A stretch of 64,000 nt of DNA from positions 186,671,987-186,735,986 of the forward strand of contig NC_044977.1 in NCBI RefSeq assembly GCF_008728515.1, in the 5' to 3' direction. This stretch comes from Papio anubis (taxonomy: Eukaryota; Chordata; Mammalia; Primates; Cercopithecidae). The first letter of the stretch is position 1. Every line of letters starts with the position of its first letter. The notes under the pieces are model-generated. The model had not been told where the DNA came from. It saw only the letters and a program-made list of their open reading frames with translations, and searched no databases. Shown here piece by piece: positions 34,961-46,460 of this stretch. The translations under genes and the position numbers were made by a program.

Positions 34961-36060
34961 CATATTTTAAAGTCACTGCAGTAACATATACAAATATTTA
35001 CTTTCCAGTTGAATAAATCGAGGTCCAGAAAAGTGGACCTGGCCCTTACCCTTCCTTACTTCATCCTTAACATGGTCATCAACTGCCTGCAGTGGTGCCA
35101 CAACTCAAATGAGAGCTGTCTCGTTCTGGTTAGGTCATTTCTTTTGCCTGTTGAAAGACTACAGAATGGGGGAAAGTTACATACTGTAACGTTCTGGCAT
35201 TCCTCTCTTTCTCTCAATTTCTCTCTCGTTTGCTCTGCTCTAGATAAAAGGCAGTCTCTGGAACTGAAGAAGGATAGGGTGGTTGGGGTTTGTTAGCCAT
35301 ATTCTTGGTCTGGAGTCTGGGTACTGAAATATCACTTTTATCCTGAGCTCATCTCTAGAGAGATTGAAAATGGGTTTACTCTAAAAAGCAGCCACTGCAA
35401 AAGTAAGCATGAGCTTTCAAAGAAAGGTAATTGCTTTCTCCGAAGAAAAAAAAATACAGATTCTTGTCTTAGCTCTGAATTGAAATGGTTATATATTAAT
35501 AACCAAGTCATTTCTCCTCTCTGTACGTCAGGCTTTAGAGTACCCCAAATGGATGGGGTTGCACTAGGAATTCTGTAGGATGTTATAATTCTATATATTT
35601 TTAACTTACTGAGTAATACTTAAATAACTTCCTTACCTCTCCATATACACATACACACAGCAGCAGGGTCTAGTTATATTGGGAAGAATATTTAAAAGGT
35701 GAGAGGCTTCTGAAAGGAATCATAAATATCCTTGTCTGTTAGACCTAGTTCCCGTTAACGTGCATTTCTTACTTGTAAAGCTAAATAGCTAACTTCTGTA
35801 TTTCCTTATCTGTTTTCTGTCACTCTCTGAGACCAGTAACTCTGAGAAAATACATTAAGTTTACAGGAGATCTATGCATAGTTTGACTCTTGTGCTTCTA
35901 GTTTTTCTGAACCAGTTTGAATCTCAAGGTCCAAGGTAACTAGTTGGTAAATGAGAATGAAAAGAAATGTTACCTTTTGTCTTCTGAACAGCTTTATGCT
36001 GTTCTCTTACTCATACAAACCATAGCAAGCTTCTCTTTGTGATATATGTCCATATATTTT
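34961..36060. other. Intergenic, nothing recognised
   Basis: A 95-codon open frame at 35009-35296 has no domain or coding signature that I recognise. No repeat identified. Confidence 0.35.
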
Positions 36061-36069
36061 ATTATACTA

Positions 36070-36100
36070 AAAATAATAAATAAATAAATAAATAAAGGCT
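36070..36100. repeat. (AAAT)n microsatellite
   Basis: Short run of 'aaat' units beside a MIR-like segment. Confidence 0.8.
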
Positions 36101-36109
36101 GGTTTTGAA

Positions 36110-36270
36110 ATTGCATAGTGTGTAAACACTAACATCTCAGGAGTTAAGAAACCTGAGTTCTAATCCAAACTATAATTCCTTTATTATGGGACCTCAAGCA
36201 AGGCATATGACATAATTATCCATCAATACAATTCAAGGATCTCTATGTGAGTTTCCATCTCTGATATTCT
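36110..36270 (+). repeat. MIR-like SINE fragment
   Basis: 'gaaacctgagttctaatcc' and 'gggacctcaagcaagg' follow the MIR core. Truncated copy. Confidence 0.55.
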
Positions 36271-36559
36271 AGAAGACTGTGTTAAAATAGTGAAGTTTCT
36301 GTGTGTATCAAGGCACAATCCATAACCCCTTTCAGGTAGTGCAAAAATCAGATATCTAAAGAGTCTGATGTTCCCTGTAAGTGCATAATATGCTAGTTGA
36401 GTTGCACAAAATCAAACCAAATCTCAGAGATGCCCCAACTTTTCCACTCTTCCTGGTCAATTGCTTCTTCAAAAGGTCACAGTTTTTCCCCCTACCTCTC
36501 CCCAAGAATCCCAAGAATATAAGCTACATGTACACGACCACTCTGTTTGTAGAAAATGC

Positions 36560-36905
36560 CAAGTACTTTTATGGTCCACGTGCTTTGCCAAAGTTACTTA
36601 TGCTTGGAATGTCTGTTCCTTTTCCCCTCCACATAAGAACTTTTACAATGATTCAAGTTCAGCCCAAATGTTTTTAAACCCTTCAAACGTTTCCCAGGCA
36701 GAATTAGATGTTTCTTACCCTTGTATTATTCCTAATACTGCTGGTTTAAGTTATAAATTGCTACATATCTGTTTTACCTGCTGTTCTATAAGCTCCCCTG
36801 AAGAAATATTATTTATTGAATCTCTAATCTGAGCACTTAGCATAGTGATTAGTGCATGGCAATTTTTCTATTAATGTTTTGTTAAATAAATTCATTGTCA
36901 TGGCT
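36560..36905 (+). repeat. L2 LINE 3' end
   Basis: 'cttggaatgtctgttccttt', 'gattcaagttcagccc', 'gctcccctgaagaaat' and 'gcacttagcatagtgattag' follow the L2 3' end. The two open frames across it have no other support. Confidence 0.7.
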
Positions 36906-37859
36906 ACTCTCATCAGGAACTAAGTAATAAAACCTTGCATCTTGCTTTGTTTCATCTCCCCTCTATCGCAGATGTAATGTTTTATTAAAGGCACCATTTT
37001 AGTCTTTTGCTCATTACTGTATGAAATGAATTTCAATATTGGAATCCAGAGGCTTCCAACACCACATCCAGCACCACTAAATTTGGCCCTTGGCATTACT
37101 TCAGGACAGATGGTCTGTGACGGAGTAAGGGTGAAAAGAGCCCCAGCTGTGCCGTCCCTGACCTGGCTGCTACCCTCACATTAAGGACTCACATCCCTGC
37201 CCTTCTCTATCTGCATAACAGCTGATGCTAGATCAGCATCATGCTCATTGGCAGATGTTCTGTTTGTGATCTTGCTATGAAATAGGCCCAAAAGGACAGG
37301 ACACTAAGCTCTGATAACTACTCTCTACCTACAGTGTACTGCAGAGTGTCTCTGGCTAGTGAATTACGAGAGAGAGAAAAAAAAATCTGTTTATTGATTT
37401 AAAATACAAATGGTATTGTAAAAATAAAATAATGTGCTGTGTTGATTTAGGTACAGCTGGTAATTAAGAGATCGGCTCTTCCAAATGCCTTGAATAGTGT
37501 AAATTATCCTCTATGGGTCAGTAAACTCCTGCAAAATGACACATCCTGCAGCCTTTCTTCCCAGGCTCATCACCACTGCTGCAGTTCAGGGCTCATCATC
37601 TCTCAAAAGAGCTTTCAGTTTCCCTTAATCACTCCATTCTTTCCCCTTCAAACTCTGTACCTCCATCACCAAATCAATCTTTCTTGAGCCTGTCACACTG
37701 ACCGTGACACTTTAACTCTCAAAGACTGTGTCCCCTTACTTCCTAAAAGATATATTTGTTTTGGTTTGTTTTAGTCCAAATTTAGGACATTCCATTCTCT
37801 AGCCTTAGACGATCTTCAAAAACTGAGTTCTATGTGCTTCCATATATGCGCTCAACATT
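36906..37859. other. Intergenic, nothing recognised
   Basis: No convincing gene or repeat. Parts near 37540-37700 could be degraded L2. Confidence 0.3.
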
Positions 37860-38050
37860 CCAATTCAAATAAATGACTTGGCATTTTTTGAGTACTTTTC
37901 CATCACTGTGGCCGTATTCAAGCTGTTACTGCTGGGAAAACCCTCCTACTCATCTCACACGTTCACTCTCAAGGTACAGTTCAAACACAATTTTTCTGAT
38001 ACTTCCAGCAAAAAATATTTTCTTTCCCATTAAATCCCTTATAGCATTTT
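37860..38050 (+). repeat. L2 LINE fragment
   Basis: 'aaaccctcctactcatctc' and 'aggtacagttcaaacac' resemble L2 3' sequence. The copy stops at a (GT)n run. Confidence 0.5.
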
Positions 38051-38057
38051 TCCTGTT

Positions 38058-38078
38058 GTGTGTGTGTGTGTGTGTGGT
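38058..38078. repeat. (GT)n microsatellite
   Basis: A dinucleotide run directly at the tail side of the following Alu. Confidence 0.85.
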
Positions 38079-38081
38079 TTT

Positions 38082-38392
38082 TTTTACATTATTTTTATTT
38101 TTTTATTTTTTCGAGACAGAGTTTTGCTCTTGTTTCCAGGCTGGGGTGCAATGTTGTGATCTCGGCTCACTGCCATTTCTGCCTCCCAGGTTCAAGCGAT
38201 TCTCCTGCCTCAGCCTCCCAAGTAGCTGGGATTACAGGCATGTGCCGCCATGCCCAGCTAATTTTGTATTTTTAGTAGAGACGGAGTTTCTCCATGTTGG
38301 TCTGGCTGGCCTCGACTCCTGACCTCAGGTGATCCACCTGCCTCAGTCTCCCACAGTGCTGGGATTACAGGCGTGAGCCACTGCACCCGGCC
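38082..38392 (-). repeat. Alu element
   Basis: Antisense full-length Alu from a T-rich tail to 'ccactgcacccggcc'. Confidence 0.93.
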
Positions 38393-38399
38393 TTTTCTG

Positions 38400-40130
38400 T
38401 ATTTTTATTCATTCTCTCATTCAACAATATTGAATACCTACTCAAGGCCAAGAACTTTTATAGAAACTGGGAACACATCAGTGAATAAAACACAAATTCC
38501 CTCCTCTATTCAAGCTCGCTTACATTTTAGTGGCAAGAGACAGATAATAAACAAACGAAATAAGTAAAATATAGAGCTTGCTATATGATAGATAAAGAAG
38601 AGACATGGACTGAGGAGTGCCGGCAAAGGACTCTCAATTTTAAATCATATTCCTAGGAGGCCCCACTGCAAAGGTGGCTTTTGAGTGAAGATCTTAAGGG
38701 TCGGGGAGAAGAAACAGACTTAACAGCAAGTGTAAAATCCCTAAAATGTCAAAAATCCAATGCAAGGAACCCTGAGATTAGTGTACACGGATCATGTGGG
38801 GGAGTAGGCAATGAAGTCAGAGGTTTTAGAGTGGGGTGGCACTAACGTGTGTCCCTGTAGGCCACGGTAGGGACTTTTCATTTAGCGTCACATGAAACGG
38901 CAAATGTATCTCTGTAGCCCCAGAAGAAAACATATGGCATACATATACCATGTATGTAAGAATAGTTCAAAAAAATTTTTTTCCGATGTGTGGACACAGT
39001 TTAGGAAACCCAGTATGACACAGTATAGTTCCCAGTACTAGTATAGTCGGAAACATCACTTCCGTAGGCCTAACGTGGCAAGAGGATGGAGTAGTTATAA
39101 GAAAACAGGGATATCTTCATGGAGTGGGCAATGGGGCATCAGCTGTGGTCTTCCACAGATGGACACAGCCAACATTTGACCAGATAGAAGCAGGGGGAAT
39201 ACCTAGATCTTACTCTCCTGCCCACCAATCTCTGGTTGGTGTCCTCAGTGTTGAATCCAACCATAATCCAGAGATAAAAAGTCTGACAGGTGCTACCTAA
39301 GAAGTACAGTGTCCTATGACATAAAACAGGGTAGAGAAGAACCAAAGGGATTTAAGGGACACAGAAGGTATGCAGCTTTGGGATCTCTTGGGGGATCTGA
39401 GCAGAGGAGTAACATGGTCTGCCTTATAGTTTAGCAAGATAACTCTGCCTATTCTGTAGAGAATAACTAGAAAAAGCGAAACAAAGTTGAGAGGCTACTG
39501 AAGTAAACTGGGAGATGATAGAGTGCAATCTCGTCTGTTGATTTCCAAATTTTAAAAAATCATCAAGATAATCAGACTACAGTGGGTATGAAAGATGATG
39601 TGGTGGATATAAGATATGAGACAGGTATGAAAAAGTCATCTAGAAAAGTCAGAGAGTGAGTAGTCCAGGGCAATGTGTTATTTCTGGAGAACAATGAGGG
39701 TCTAAATGAGAACAGTGGCCATATAATTGATATGAGACCAGTCTGAATGGTTGTGTGTTTTTCTCCATCACATTTGTCTGCACATATGCAGGTGGTGAGT
39801 AGGTGGAGAGGTGGGTTTAACTAGGATGGGAATTGAAAATGCATGCCAAGCATGATTATGTTGATTGGCTGTGGAATTTAAGCCATATAAAAGTAAAGTG
39901 AGGACATAAGAGAGTTTAGAAATTGTGAAACATGGTAACACCAGCAGATTGGAGGCCTTGGTCATGTTAAAGGATTATTGGAATTACAGTACTAGGTCAA
40001 GTGTGCTAGGAAGGTGAGCTGATGGAGTGAGTGGGATGCTGGAAACTGAGATCATGAAGAAGTTGAAATTCTTTAGCATCATAACATTAAGTGTAGGATA
40101 GTGGCAGTGAGGGAGTGAGGTAGACTGAAA
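38400..40130 (+). repeat. Long old mammalian repeat, copy 1, family not assigned
   Basis: Begins 'attctctcattcaacaat', 'tcagtgaataaaacac' and 'agagacagataataaacaaa', then 'cctgtaggccacggtagggac', 'gcagaggagtaacatggtc' and 'gagaggctactgaagtaaa'. This is the order of a widespread non-coding mammalian repeat I know by sequence but cannot name with confidence. It spans about 1.7 kb. A related copy lies at 55150-56060. Confidence 0.5.
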
Positions 40131-41310
40131 AGAGGACCATTATAAGGGAGGAGATCAAGAAATTGAGATGCCAAAGTATCAGAAGTATAACCTATGTGAA
40201 TATTCCAATTACCAACAATTAAGACAACATTAATGAGATAATGTCAGTAAACAAGGTTTTCAAATCATGAAATAAGGAGAAGGGATCAGGGATAGCAGAT
40301 GACTGATTTCTTGCATTCAGAGATGCAATTCCTGATTGGATTCAGGTGGCAATATGGATGATATATATCAAATTTTAAGCTGTAAAAATTTGTAGAGGAG
40401 GGAATGACAATGGTCTAGAAACAGCAAGAATGAGAAAGCACGACATTTATTTTACTGCTACACCAATTGTGCAAGGGGTGTGGGAAGAAAATAGTCACGC
40501 TACATGAGAGGGCTTGAGGAGAAACAGTATCTTCAAGGGCAAATCAGTTTAAGTTAGAATAAGAAAAGAAGGAAAGTTACAGAGGAGAGATAGGGGATGT
40601 CCAAAGTTTTATTTCACTGACCGTAAGTCCTAGGGGGCTGGGTCAAAGTGTTGTCGTGCTTAGGAGGGTGAGTGCAAGGTCAGAAAAGGAAAAGTATAGA
40701 ATCATATAAATACATAACAACTAATAAAATCACTTTATATGATCAGGGAGTCAGAAGTTCGGTGTCCAATAATCAAAACCCAAGCTCCTCTTGGATCCAT
40801 TACAGAAAAAGTAAGTCTCAGAGAGTAAAGAGAAAAGACCTTGCCTACAACTGTTCTCCTTAGCTCTAACCCTCTATTTATGCTTCCCGTATAATGAATA
40901 ACAGCAGTCAAATCATTAATGCAGAGATAATTAGTCCAAGATAATTAGGGAGAAATTTTTCTTCCTTTTGAAAGCCACCCAAAGTCTACAATTAAAAGTT
41001 CATTCAGTTATGACTGTGCCCGTATTCAACACAAGTCACACAGCCTGAAGACAAAACCTGCCCTTGAGGGAAACAAAGAAAAGTTTAAAGTCAAAATATT
41101 TCAAAGGAAGTCTGCTTCCAATTATATTTTATCAAACCAATTACCTTTAGGAACAGCTTTCAATATATTTTATTCAGGAATTTCAATTTTTTATTCAGAG
41201 CTATAAATCAATTAACTAATCAATTGTTAATTCAGCAACAATCCAGAACAGAATAGTGAAAGGTTACACACAAAAGGCACAGAGAAAACTTTTGCAAGTA
41301 CACTGCATAA
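40131..41310. other. Intergenic, nothing recognised
   Basis: No gene. The first few hundred bases may continue the repeat upstream. The rest is AT-rich with no signature. Confidence 0.3.
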
Positions 41311-41615
41311 TTACTTCCTTTTTTTCCCCTTTGAGACACAGTCTTACTCTGTTGCCCAGGCTGGAGTGCAGTGACACGATCTCAGCTCACTGCAAACTCT
41401 GCCTCCTGGGTTCAAGCAATTCTCGTGCCTCAGCCTCCTGAGTAGCTGGACTTACAGGCACAAGCCACCATGCCCAGCTAATTTTTCTATTTTTAATTAG
41501 AGACGGGGTTTTGCCTTGTTAGCCAGGCTGGTCTCAAAACTCCTGACCTCAAGTGATTCACCTCCCTGGGCCTCTCAAAGTTCTGGATTACAGGTGTGAG
41601 ACACTGCTCCCAGCC
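41311..41615 (-). repeat. Alu element with imperfect TSD
   Basis: Antisense Alu. 'cataattacttcc' at 41306 and 'cataattattttc' at 41616 are the worn target duplication. Confidence 0.92.
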
Positions 41616-42220
41616 CATAATTATTTTCAAATTTTGAAAAACAGATTGAAAACATATCCCATTAGCTATGTTTGTGAAATATACAGTCTTTTGAAGAATT
41701 AAAAGAGAAGTAATGAAGACAACAAAACCTTTTCCTCTGGAATTATAACAGAATCATACTCAATAGCATGTCCATAACAAACCATATTGTTTTATTATGC
41801 AAACCTTAATCTGGGAAATTCTAGGTTGGATATTTGATTCAAAAAATTATATTTATCTATTCAGGGAATTACATTAATTGCATGAAACAGGCTGTAGCGA
41901 CTGGCCATCAAGTTTAATAACTGCAGACAGTGACCCATCTTTTCGAGCACATTTCGCATGACTTAATTGATAAAAACGATGAAAAAAGCCATAACTATGT
42001 GCTTTATAAATAGCTGTGTTTATGGACATTGATTTCCTTTAAAAATAAATATTTCTTCCTACTACATAATTCTTTTCAATCTATTCATCCTTGAAATTGC
42101 TATAAAGTATTGTGTGTGGGAGGCTGCAGGGGACTGGCTGAAGAAAGAAAGGGTGATGAAAAGTAGTAGGATCTACCTACTCTCACTCACATACATTATA
42201 CCATTTCAACAACAAGAGAC
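41616..42220. other. Intergenic, nothing recognised
   Basis: AT-rich sequence between an Alu and a MIR-family piece. Confidence 0.3.
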
Positions 42221-42347
42221 AGGATAATTATCTGCATTTCACAGATGAGAAAACCAAAATTCAGAAAAACTAACTTGTTCAAGATAAAACAGATAACAAG
42301 TGGCAGAACCAGGATTTGAAAACCAGATAAATCCGGGTTCAACATCT
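42220..42347 (+). repeat. MIR-family SINE fragment
   Basis: 'atctgcatttcacagatgag', 'aagtggcagaaccagg' and 'atttgaaaacc' follow the MIR3/MIRb right half. Confidence 0.65.
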
Positions 42348-42361
42348 AAATTTTCTGCACA

Positions 42362-42660
42362 GGCCGGGCGCGGTGGCTCACGCCTATAATCCTAGCACTT
42401 TGGGAGGCCAAGACAAGTGGATCATCTGAGGTCAGGAGTTTGAGACTAGCCTGACCAACATGGCAAAACCCCATCTCTACTAAAAATACAAAAATTCGTC
42501 AGATGTGGTGGCGCATGCCTGTAATCCCAGCTACTTGGGAAGCTGAGGCAGGAGAATCGCTTGAACCAGGAAGGTGGAGATTGCAGTGAACCGAGATCAC
42601 ACCACTTCACTCCAGCGTGGGCGACAGAGGGAAACTCCATCACAAATAAAATAAAATAGT
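42362..42660 (+). repeat. Alu element with TSD
   Basis: Full-length Alu with an 'aaataaaataaaatag' tail. Flanks are 'aaattttctgcaca' (42348-42361) and 'aaattttccacaca' (42661-42674). Confidence 0.93.
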
Positions 42661-42899
42661 AAATTTTCCACACAAATAAGGCTGCCTCATAACATTTCAA
42701 ATAAACATGATTCTTAAGTGGTTGCTTATATTTTTATATCATTGACATACTGTGATGATGAAATGTGATCAAGAACTGTTTGATGATTAATAAGCTGTAT
42801 TATTTTATCATTGCCGATTATAAGACTATCAAAATGGTCTTGTGAGTTAAAATATGTGTTTAACTCTTGTGAATTAAAATGCTATGTTATGGCAAAGGC

Positions 42900-43075
42900 A
42901 ATAGCAATAAATCACATTTATATAACACTTTACAGTTTCAAAATATTTCCACATAGTCTACCTCTTTGTGATTCTGTTCTCATAACAGCTTGTGAAGTAG
43001 GCAGAGCAGATATTATTCTCACTATTTTATATTTGGGAAATTGGGGACAGAGAATTTTGCTTAGATCAAATTAAT
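42900..43075 (+). repeat. MIR-family SINE
   Basis: 'tataacactttacagtttc', 'cataacagcttgtgaagtag' and 'ttggggacagagaattttgc' follow a MIR consensus. Confidence 0.6.
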
Positions 43076-44000
43076 GAAGAGCCCATATGAAAACACAAGT
43101 AATTCGTTCATTGATGTATGTACTCTTGTAACAAATAATTTTAAATATTTATTATGTGACACACACTCTTATTTCTTAAGTGACATCTAAGCTATTATTC
43201 ATTCCATTAGTTCAAACCTTACAAGATATATTAGATATGTTAATGACAGTGCCTACCACCCCTAACATCTTTTCAAATCCCAACCTACCACCTCTACTAA
43301 GAAAAGCTGACTTAGTTTGTTCTTTGACTGAGTTCACTAATGTGAACAGTCCAAGAGCCGCAAATTCATTCACTGGCTGCTGCCATACAAAGTAGTCTGG
43401 CATGAAATATCTGCTCACAGGGGCACTGGCTGTTGAAAAGGCCAATTAGATCATCTTCCTTTGGAATTTGAATAGGAAAACATAGAAGAAAAAAATAGCT
43501 TTGGGCGGGAGGAGCATAAATAAGAAGACACTTGAGAAAGAGTCAGGAACTGAGCAAACAGGAATGCCAGACCTCTGAGCTAAATGCCAGACTTAATAGA
43601 GCAGAAGGCCTTGTTCTTATGCTGGACACATAGCATTGCTGGGTAATATATTTAACATAAATTAAACTATTAAATAAAAGATAAAGTAAGAAAGAGAAAT
43701 ATTCAGAGGCCAGAAATGAAAAATAAGCCCAGAGCAACAGCAATGAGCAAGAGGTCACACAGCCTCTGGGAGAGTAGGGGTGTATGCATCAGTAGTTTAA
43801 CATTTAATGCTACATGCAAAAACTAGCCAAGACTTCAGTTCCCACATATAGAGACGATAGCTGGGCTCTTAGTACAAATGAGAAGCCAAAATAAGTGCTG
43901 CTTTGTATATACACGGGGTCCTAAAATCTCTGAAATCCCTGCCCACTTACCATTAAAACCCGAGGTCATAGGCATGAACAAAGTCACCAGTAAGACACTG
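43076..44000. other. Intergenic, nothing recognised
   Basis: No gene or named repeat seen. It leads into a short L1 3' end. Confidence 0.3.
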
Positions 44001-44007
44001 AGATCTT

Positions 44008-44165
44008 ACAGGAAAGAAAACTGATGAGTAATAGGCTTATTATCTGGGTGACAAATTAATGTGTACAACAAACCTCCATGACATGAGTTACCTATATAAC
44101 AAACCTGTACATGTGCTACTGAAGTTAAAATAAAAGTTAAAAATAAATAAATAAAATTAAAAATT
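44008..44165 (+). repeat. L1 3' end, strongly truncated
   Basis: 'ttattatctgggtgac', 'gtgtacaacaaacctccatg', 'acctatataacaaacctg' and 'aagttaaaataaaagttaaa' are the terminal L1 sequence, followed by A-rich sequence. Only about 150 bases remain. Confidence 0.85.
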
Positions 44166-44169
44166 ACAA

Positions 44170-45070
44170 AAAAAGAGAGCAATTGAGATACTAGTCCTTT
44201 ACCTCTGTGGAGTTCAAATTTACACTATCTAAAACCCTAAGGAAAAACACTGACATAAAAATTAGAACTAGCAAACACCATAGGACCTAGGCAGAGACAG
44301 CTATAAAACTGTTCCCTTGGAGAAACTTACAGTATTCAGTATTTGCATAAGACTCCTTAAGAAGCTGACCACTGAAGATGTTCTTACAAATATCAAAAGC
44401 AGACAAACAACAGACTTGCCAAATGGGAAGATTCATATGCATGGAATCGCAGGAAAGAGAGAGAGAAGTATTTTTTTGTGTTTATAATGCTCAAAATAAT
44501 CAAAAGAGAAACCAAACCAATATAAAAGAAAAAGAATGATCATAATATAAAGGTAAGTAGCTTTGACCATCGGTGAACTTCTTACCAGCAAAAATTGAAG
44601 CAAATCTGCTTCTGGAATAATATTATTCCAGTGTTGAGGTGTTGAGGGAAAAAAACCTGTCCCCAGATTAGATACCCAGCTAAACTATAATTCACATCAG
44701 TCGATAAAATAAAGACATTTCTAAAAAGGAAACACTGAGTGAAAGCACTATCCATGAAATTTACAAAAAGGAAATATACTTAAGCAAGAAAGACAGTGAA
44801 GCCAGAAGGAAGGAATAATATGTAAGAAGCAAACATGAGTAAAGAAATAAAAAGTATTGAAAACAAACAAGTATTCAATGTAAATTTTAAAAATAATAAT
44901 TATTTAGCATTTGTGGAATTAAAATACTAGATAATAATATGGAAGCCCAGAGGGGAGAAATTAAGATGGTTGTTAAACTCAGGTTTTTTTGTTGTTTGGG
45001 AGAGAGAAACATTATTTAGTTTATCCGACAAATATCAATCAAATAGGTATATTAAAATACAGTAGAAACC
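44170..45070 (+). repeat. Old L1/HAL1-like fragment
   Basis: 'gtccccagattagatacc', 'agctaaactataattcac' and 'aaataaagacatttctaaa' resemble the sense strand of HAL1 or old L1. No frame is intact. Confidence 0.5.
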
Positions 45071-45124
45071 ACTAAAATAACATAAATATTTAACTTAAAA
45101 AGCAATAGAAAAAGAGGGAAAATA

Positions 45125-45426
45125 GGCCAGGTGTGGTGGCTCGCACATGTAATCCCAGCACTTTGGGAGGCCAAGGGAGGGGGCGGTGGATCACGAGGTC
45201 AGGAGTTCAAGACCAGCCTGGCCAAGATGGTGAAACCCTGTCTGTACTAAAAATACAAAAATTAGCCAGACATGGTGGTGGGCACCTGTAATCCTAGCTA
45301 CTTGGGAGGCTGAGGCAGAGAATTGCTTGAACGTGGGAGGCGGAGGTTGCAGTGAGACAAGATCATGCCATGGCACTCCAGCCTGGGCCACAGAGCGAGA
45401 CTCCATCTCAAAAAAAAAAAAAAAAA
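45125..45426 (+). repeat. Alu element
   Basis: Full-length Alu from 'ggccaggtgtggtggctcg' to an A-run. Similar 'ggaaaata' and 'ggaaagta' flanks suggest a worn target duplication. Confidence 0.92.
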
Positions 45427-45564
45427 CCAGGAAAGTATAGACAGTACAGACAAAAAAGACAATTCTATCAATCCAACAGAGGGCAGGAAAGGCTGGAAGA
45501 AAAAAAATGAGAAAACACAAATTTTTCTAGTAAAAATAAGTTCAACTGTATTAGTAATATATAA

Positions 45565-46460
45565 AATATAATATCTCTGAACAAAATGGTCAGTAACAAA
45601 CTTGGCTACAGGCCTCCATCTCATTTCATGTCCTTGGGAACACAATCTGTGACTGCGTGGCAGTACTTTGTTTTAGTCTCTGCCATTTTACAATGGTTGC
45701 TGTCTTCTCGTGCTAAATCAGATAAGCCAGTTTGTCAATCTGCGTGGTGCCAGCTGATCCACCAAGGGCAGGGTTTACAAAATATCTTAAGCACTAATCT
45801 TGAGAGCAGTTTAGGGAGGGTCAAAATCTCATAACCTCCAGCTGCATGGCTCCTGGGCCATGGTTTCTAATACTGTGGCTAGTTTCTTGGTCTGGTCCCC
45901 AGGCAAGAGGGAAGTATATCTTGGGAAGAAGCTGTTATCGTCTTTGTTTTAGACTGTAGACTGTAAACCAGGCTCCTCCCAAAGTTGGTTCAGCCTACGC
46001 ACAGGGATGAGCAAGGACAGCTTGGGGGCTGGAAACAATGTATTTCTTTCAGTCAAATCTCTTTCACTGTCAGAGTCACAATTTTGCAATTTTCAAAAGC
46101 TGCCTGTCACTCCTTTAAAAATACTTTGTACACTAGTGGTTAAGTCATAACCTAATTAAGGCTCATTGGTTTCACCTGTGAGGTTATTTGTTGTAAAGTT
46201 CAAAAGCTGAAAATCTTAACTGCTTGGCGTGGCTGAAGTAACATGGGATTTAAAAAGATTTTCTTAAAGAGCACTTAGTTTAATTAAAAGCAGATATTCA
46301 AGTTATAGGTATATTTAAAAGACCTTTATGCTTTTCTCTTCTTGAATCTTGTTTTTCTGGATAAAGGCTCTTTTCTTCTCAGTCGACTGCATTATTTTTC
46401 TCCATTTTTTTGTCTTAACCACTCTTTATGCACGCACGAAAGACCCTGAGATAACTTCTG
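45565..46460 (+). repeat. Probable endogenous retrovirus-derived segment
   Basis: Contains blocks such as 'gtggtgccagctgatccacc', 'cctccagctgcatggctcct' and 'aggctcctcccaaagttgg' that I associate with class I retroviral elements. No intact frame. The family is not assigned, and its connection to the retroviral remnant near 49 kb is unproven. Confidence 0.4.

Noticed and set aside
35009..35296. 95-codon frame in intergenic sequence
   Set aside because: No domain, no splice signals of note, and no upstream promoter evidence. Frames of this length are expected by chance.
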